21,038 nucleotides of DNA, taken from positions 1-21,038 of the forward strand of contig OZ025773.1 in NCBI GenBank assembly GCA_964019335.1, read 5' to 3'. Made by a program: the position numbers and the translations under genes. Below the pieces are notes generated by a model. That model did no database searches. It saw nothing but the letters and a program-made list of their open reading frames with translations, and was not told where the DNA came from. Each line of letters opens with the position of its first letter. Position 1 is the stretch's first letter. Source of the stretch: Diplonema japonicum. Its lineage: Eukaryota; Euglenozoa; Diplonemea; Diplonemida; Diplonemidae. Positions 18,276 through 21,038 of this stretch are shown in pieces.

Positions 18276-18819
18276 AGCACTAGATATCATAGTTAGCACA
18301 GTATGTATCCCCTGTGCTCTATGCACTACATACTATGTATTCTCTATGTACATACAGTATGTATTGGTGTGCATGATATCATATACAGTACATGGCACCA
18401 CCACAGCTACTGGTGGTATTACCTGTGCTAGCTGGAGATGGTGTAGTTCCATACTCCTGGTATTCTCTGAGTTAGTACTTCTAGTATTCCACAGGTTCCT
18501 CCACTCTCAGGATACCTGTGCTACTGATATCATACTATGTACTAGCCATGATACCTATGACAGTACTACATGCATCCATTGCACATGTAGCACTACACAG
18601 GATATATGCTCATGCATACTGTGTGTGTACTGGTGGTAGGATATGCTCTATGCCACACACTCAGTGTATTGGTGGCATTACCTGTGTTAGTACTTCTAGT
18701 ATTCCACTGGTTCCATACTCCTGTGTTCTCAGGGAATGGTGCCACTAGATATCTACTGCACAGCTAACATGGCATCTCCTTCTGTACTATGCCATGGTAT
18801 GTACTACAGGATGTACTAC
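18276..18819 (+). repeat. 544-bp direct repeat, left copy (unit 4)
   Basis: This corresponds to 12671-13214; the partner is 19312-19855. Confidence 0.9.
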
Positions 18820-19311
18820 ATGCATCCATTGCACATGTAGCACTACACAGGATATATGCTCATGCATACTGTGTGTATTGGTGTGCATGATATCATATAC
18901 AGTACATGGCACCACCACAGCTACTGGTGGTATTACCTGTGCTACCAGGGATGTACTACTTCTGGTATTCCCAAGTTAGTGGTTCTCCTGATTCCACTGC
19001 TTCTCTGGGATCACTACCCTTCTAAGGATACCTCTGTACTACTGACAGCACTAGATATCATAGTTAGCACAGTATGTATCCCCTGTGCTCTATGCACTGC
19101 ACAGTACGTATTCCCTATGTACATACAGTATGTATTGGTGTGCATGATATGGTATACAGTACATGGCACTGCATCCTGTGCATTGGTGCCATTGCCTGTG
19201 CTACTAGGATATGACGTACTTTCCTAGTTCCATACTCCTGGTATTCTCTGAGTTAGTACTTTCCCTAACTTAGGGTTACCACTACTCTCAGGATACCTCT
19301 GTACTACTCCT

Positions 19312-19855
19312 AGCACTAGATATCATAGTTAGCACAGTATGTATCCCCTGTGCTCTATGCACTACATACTATGTATTCCCTATGTACATACAGTATGTAT
19401 TGGTGTGCATGATATCATATACAGTACATGGCACCACCACAGCTACTGGTGGTATTACCTGTGCTAGCTGGAGATGGTGTAGTTCCATACTCCTGGTATT
19501 CTCTGAGTTAGTACTTCTAGTATTCCACAGGTTCCTCCACTCTCAGGATACCTGTGCTACTGATATCATACTATGTACTAGCCATGATACCTATGACAGT
19601 ACTACATGCATCCATTGCACATGTAGCACTACACAGGATATATGCTCATGCATACTGTGTGTGTACTGGTGGTAGGATATGCTCTATGCCACACACTCAG
19701 TGTATTGGTGGCATTACCTGTGTTAGTACTCCTGGTATTCCACTGGTTCCATACTCCTGTGTTCTCAGGGAATGGTGCCACTAGATATCTACTGCACAGC
19801 TAACATGGCATCTCCTTCTGTACTATGCCATGGTATGTACTACAGGATGTACTAC
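19312..19855 (+). repeat. 544-bp direct repeat, right copy (unit 4)
   Basis: This corresponds to 13707-14250. Confidence 0.9.
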
Positions 19856-19972
19856 TGATATCATACTATCTGTATTGGGGATACATCCTCTGTGTGTCTG
19901 CCCATACTTAGGATAGTATTGCTTAGAGGTATTCATGCTTAGTTAGTATCCTTACCAGCATGTTCTCCTCAT

Positions 19973-20017
19973 TATGAGGTACATGGTTGGTAGAGTATAC
20001 CGCCACCATCCTCATGA
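19973..20017 (+). repeat. 45-bp left border of cassette zone (unit 4)
   Basis: Only the left border lies in the window; the right one would fall after its end. Confidence 0.85.
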
Positions 20018-20105
20018 GATGGTATGGCTAGAGAGCACACCATCATCCTTGGGATGCATTGGTGTCTGTACTCCTAGGATATACATGCCTGTACTCTCTG
20101 TACTA

Positions 20106-20148
20106 CTGATAGCACTACATGCATTACCTGTGCTAGCTAGGAATGGTA
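20106..20148 (+). repeat. 43-bp left flank of first atp6 module (unit 4)
   Basis: This is the copy of 14501-14543; the partner is 20462-20504. Confidence 0.85.
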
Positions 20149-20178
20149 TGAGTACTTACCACTGTACTTACTGATAGT

Positions 20179-20460
20179 ATGACAGTACTGATACTGGTGG
20201 TATCATATCTACTGGTGATACTACTGATCAATGCAGCCCATGCCTTCGTAGCACTGTGCATGGCTAGCTATACTCGTAGTGCTAGTGCATTGGCCCACAT
20301 GTACTTAGGATATGGTCTTCCTGCCATCCTACGTATTGTACTGGGCTGTATAGAGATGGCATCTACGTCCTTCCGTAGTGTCTCTCTTACTCTACGTGCA
20401 GCCTGCAATGCCATTGCTGGTCATGTGCTGGTAGGAGTGCTGCTAGAGATGACCATCGTA
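20179..20460 (+). CDS. atp6: ATP synthase subunit 6, central module (unit 4 copy)
   Basis: This is the second copy of the ATP6 core fragment, with conserved Glu (residue 59), essential Arg (73), Asn (77) and Ala-Gly-His (80-82). No difference from 14574-14855 was noticed. It runs into the 43-bp flank after 20460. Confidence 0.85.
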
Positions 20461-20461
20461 G

Positions 20462-20504
20462 CTGATAGCACTACATGCATTACCTGTGCTAGCTAGGAAT
20501 GGTA
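20462..20504 (+). repeat. 43-bp right flank of first atp6 module (unit 4)
   Basis: This is the partner of 20106-20148. Confidence 0.85.
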
Positions 20505-20541
20505 CGGGTACATTCTACTAGCATTACTACAGGATGTACTA

Positions 20542-20603
20542 CTACTGATAGTACTGGTAGCACTACATGCATTGGCATGAGTACTTACCATTGTACTTAC
20601 TAC
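20542..20603 (+). repeat. 62-bp left flank of second atp6 module (unit 4)
   Basis: This is the copy of 14937-14998; further copies lie at 20851-20912 and 20924-20985. Confidence 0.85.
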
Positions 20604-20605
20604 AG

Positions 20606-20842
20606 TATGTATGAGAGCAGCTGTGCTCTCTGAGTATTGCTAGCATGACATACTCTGTATTACAGCTGTGTGTTGTCTCTGGTACACAGGCTGATAGCAT
20701 GGACAGAGTACTGATGAGGATACTAGAGAGCATAGTTAGTGCATCCCTCTGCTCACAGCTATGCACAGCAGCTCTGCGTACGTCAGTAGCATCAGCACAG
20801 GCTCACAGGACGTCTGTGTCCTGCACTAGCCTCTCTGCTTAG
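20606..20842 (+). CDS. atp6: ATP synthase subunit 6, C-terminal module (unit 4 copy)
   Basis: This is the second copy of the ATP6 C-terminal fragment, with TGA at 20612 read as Trp, Gln-Ala-His at 20798-20806 and a TAG stop at 20840-20842. The same Ser/Thr-rich pre-edited-looking codons are present, so they are not a sequencing error in one copy. Confidence 0.7.
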
Positions 20843-20850
20843 CTATGGAT

Positions 20851-20985
20851 CTACTGATAGTACTGGTAGCACTACATGCATTGGCATGAGTACTTACCAC
20901 TGTACTTACTACTGGATATACTACTACTGATAGTACTGGTAGCACTACATGCATTGGCATGAGTACTTACCATTGTACTTACTAC
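20851..20985 (+). repeat. Two 62-bp flank repeats after second atp6 module (unit 4)
   Basis: Copies at 20851-20912 and 20924-20985 correspond to 15246-15307 and 15319-15380. Confidence 0.85.
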
Positions 20986-21038
20986 AGGATATCCTATTGA
21001 TAGTACTACGGATGTACTTCCCTAGAGAGAGCACACCA

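Larger units (their letters stand above)
16639..21038 (+). repeat. Unit 4 of tandem array (chromosome type B, cut by window end)
   Basis: This 4400-base copy corresponds to 11034-15433 of unit 3 at a constant offset of 5605. No difference was noticed by eye. It stops inside the cassette zone, just after the second atp6 module, so the right 45-bp border and the origin-like tail lie outside the window. Confidence 0.95.

Overview
The window appears to be mitochondrial DNA from a euglenozoan of the diplonemid type: multi-copy circles of about 5.5 kb that are mostly non-coding repeats and carry only small pieces ('modules') of genes. Three things support this. (1) The window is four head-to-tail copies of one 5.5-5.6 kb unit. 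(2) The only recognisable coding sequence is short, module-sized pieces of mitochondrial genes: the C-terminal third of cytochrome c oxidase subunit 3 (cox3), and two consecutive pieces of ATP synthase subunit 6 (atp6). None has a complete gene around it. (3) The cox3 piece is open only if TGA is read as Trp, and the last atp6 piece has Ser/Thr codons where the family has hydrophobic residues, as expected before C-to-U editing. The lineage is inferred from this architecture; no search was run.

Layout. Units 1 (1-5516) and 2 (5517-11033) are nearly identical (type A). Units 3 (11034-16638) and 4 (16639-21038, cut by the window end) are indistinguishable by eye (type B). A and B share a long constant region and differ mainly in the cassette zone, so A and B are best read as two related chromosomes, each present twice. 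In unit 1 coordinates the order is: G-rich leader (1-250); diverged low-complexity sequence (251-1228) containing a (CG)8 element (635-739); a conserved non-repetitive island with strong RNA-like folding (1229-1375); a block of nested direct repeats with hairpins (1376-3006); a cassette zone bounded by 45-bp direct repeats (3124-4191); constant sequence (4192-4558); a 294-bp tandem duplication (4559-5144); and a cluster of three ~90-bp inverted-repeat-rich units ending in another (CG)8 (5207-5493).

Cassettes. Type A carries an unassigned hydrophobic module followed by the cox3 C-terminal module. Type B carries an atp6 module with the essential arginine and the Asn-Ala-Gly-His motif, then a second atp6 module with the Gln-Ala-His motif and the stop codon. 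Each recognised module sits between direct repeats of 43-91 bp built from one recurring word family, which suggests insertion or exchange of modules by recombination. To make proteins the modules would have to be joined at the RNA level, with missing modules supplied by other chromosomes.

The many short open frames in the rest of the unit (Cys/Tyr/Leu-rich translations) are by-products of the repeat vocabulary and are not annotated as genes. No complete gene, tRNA, CRISPR or insertion sequence was found.
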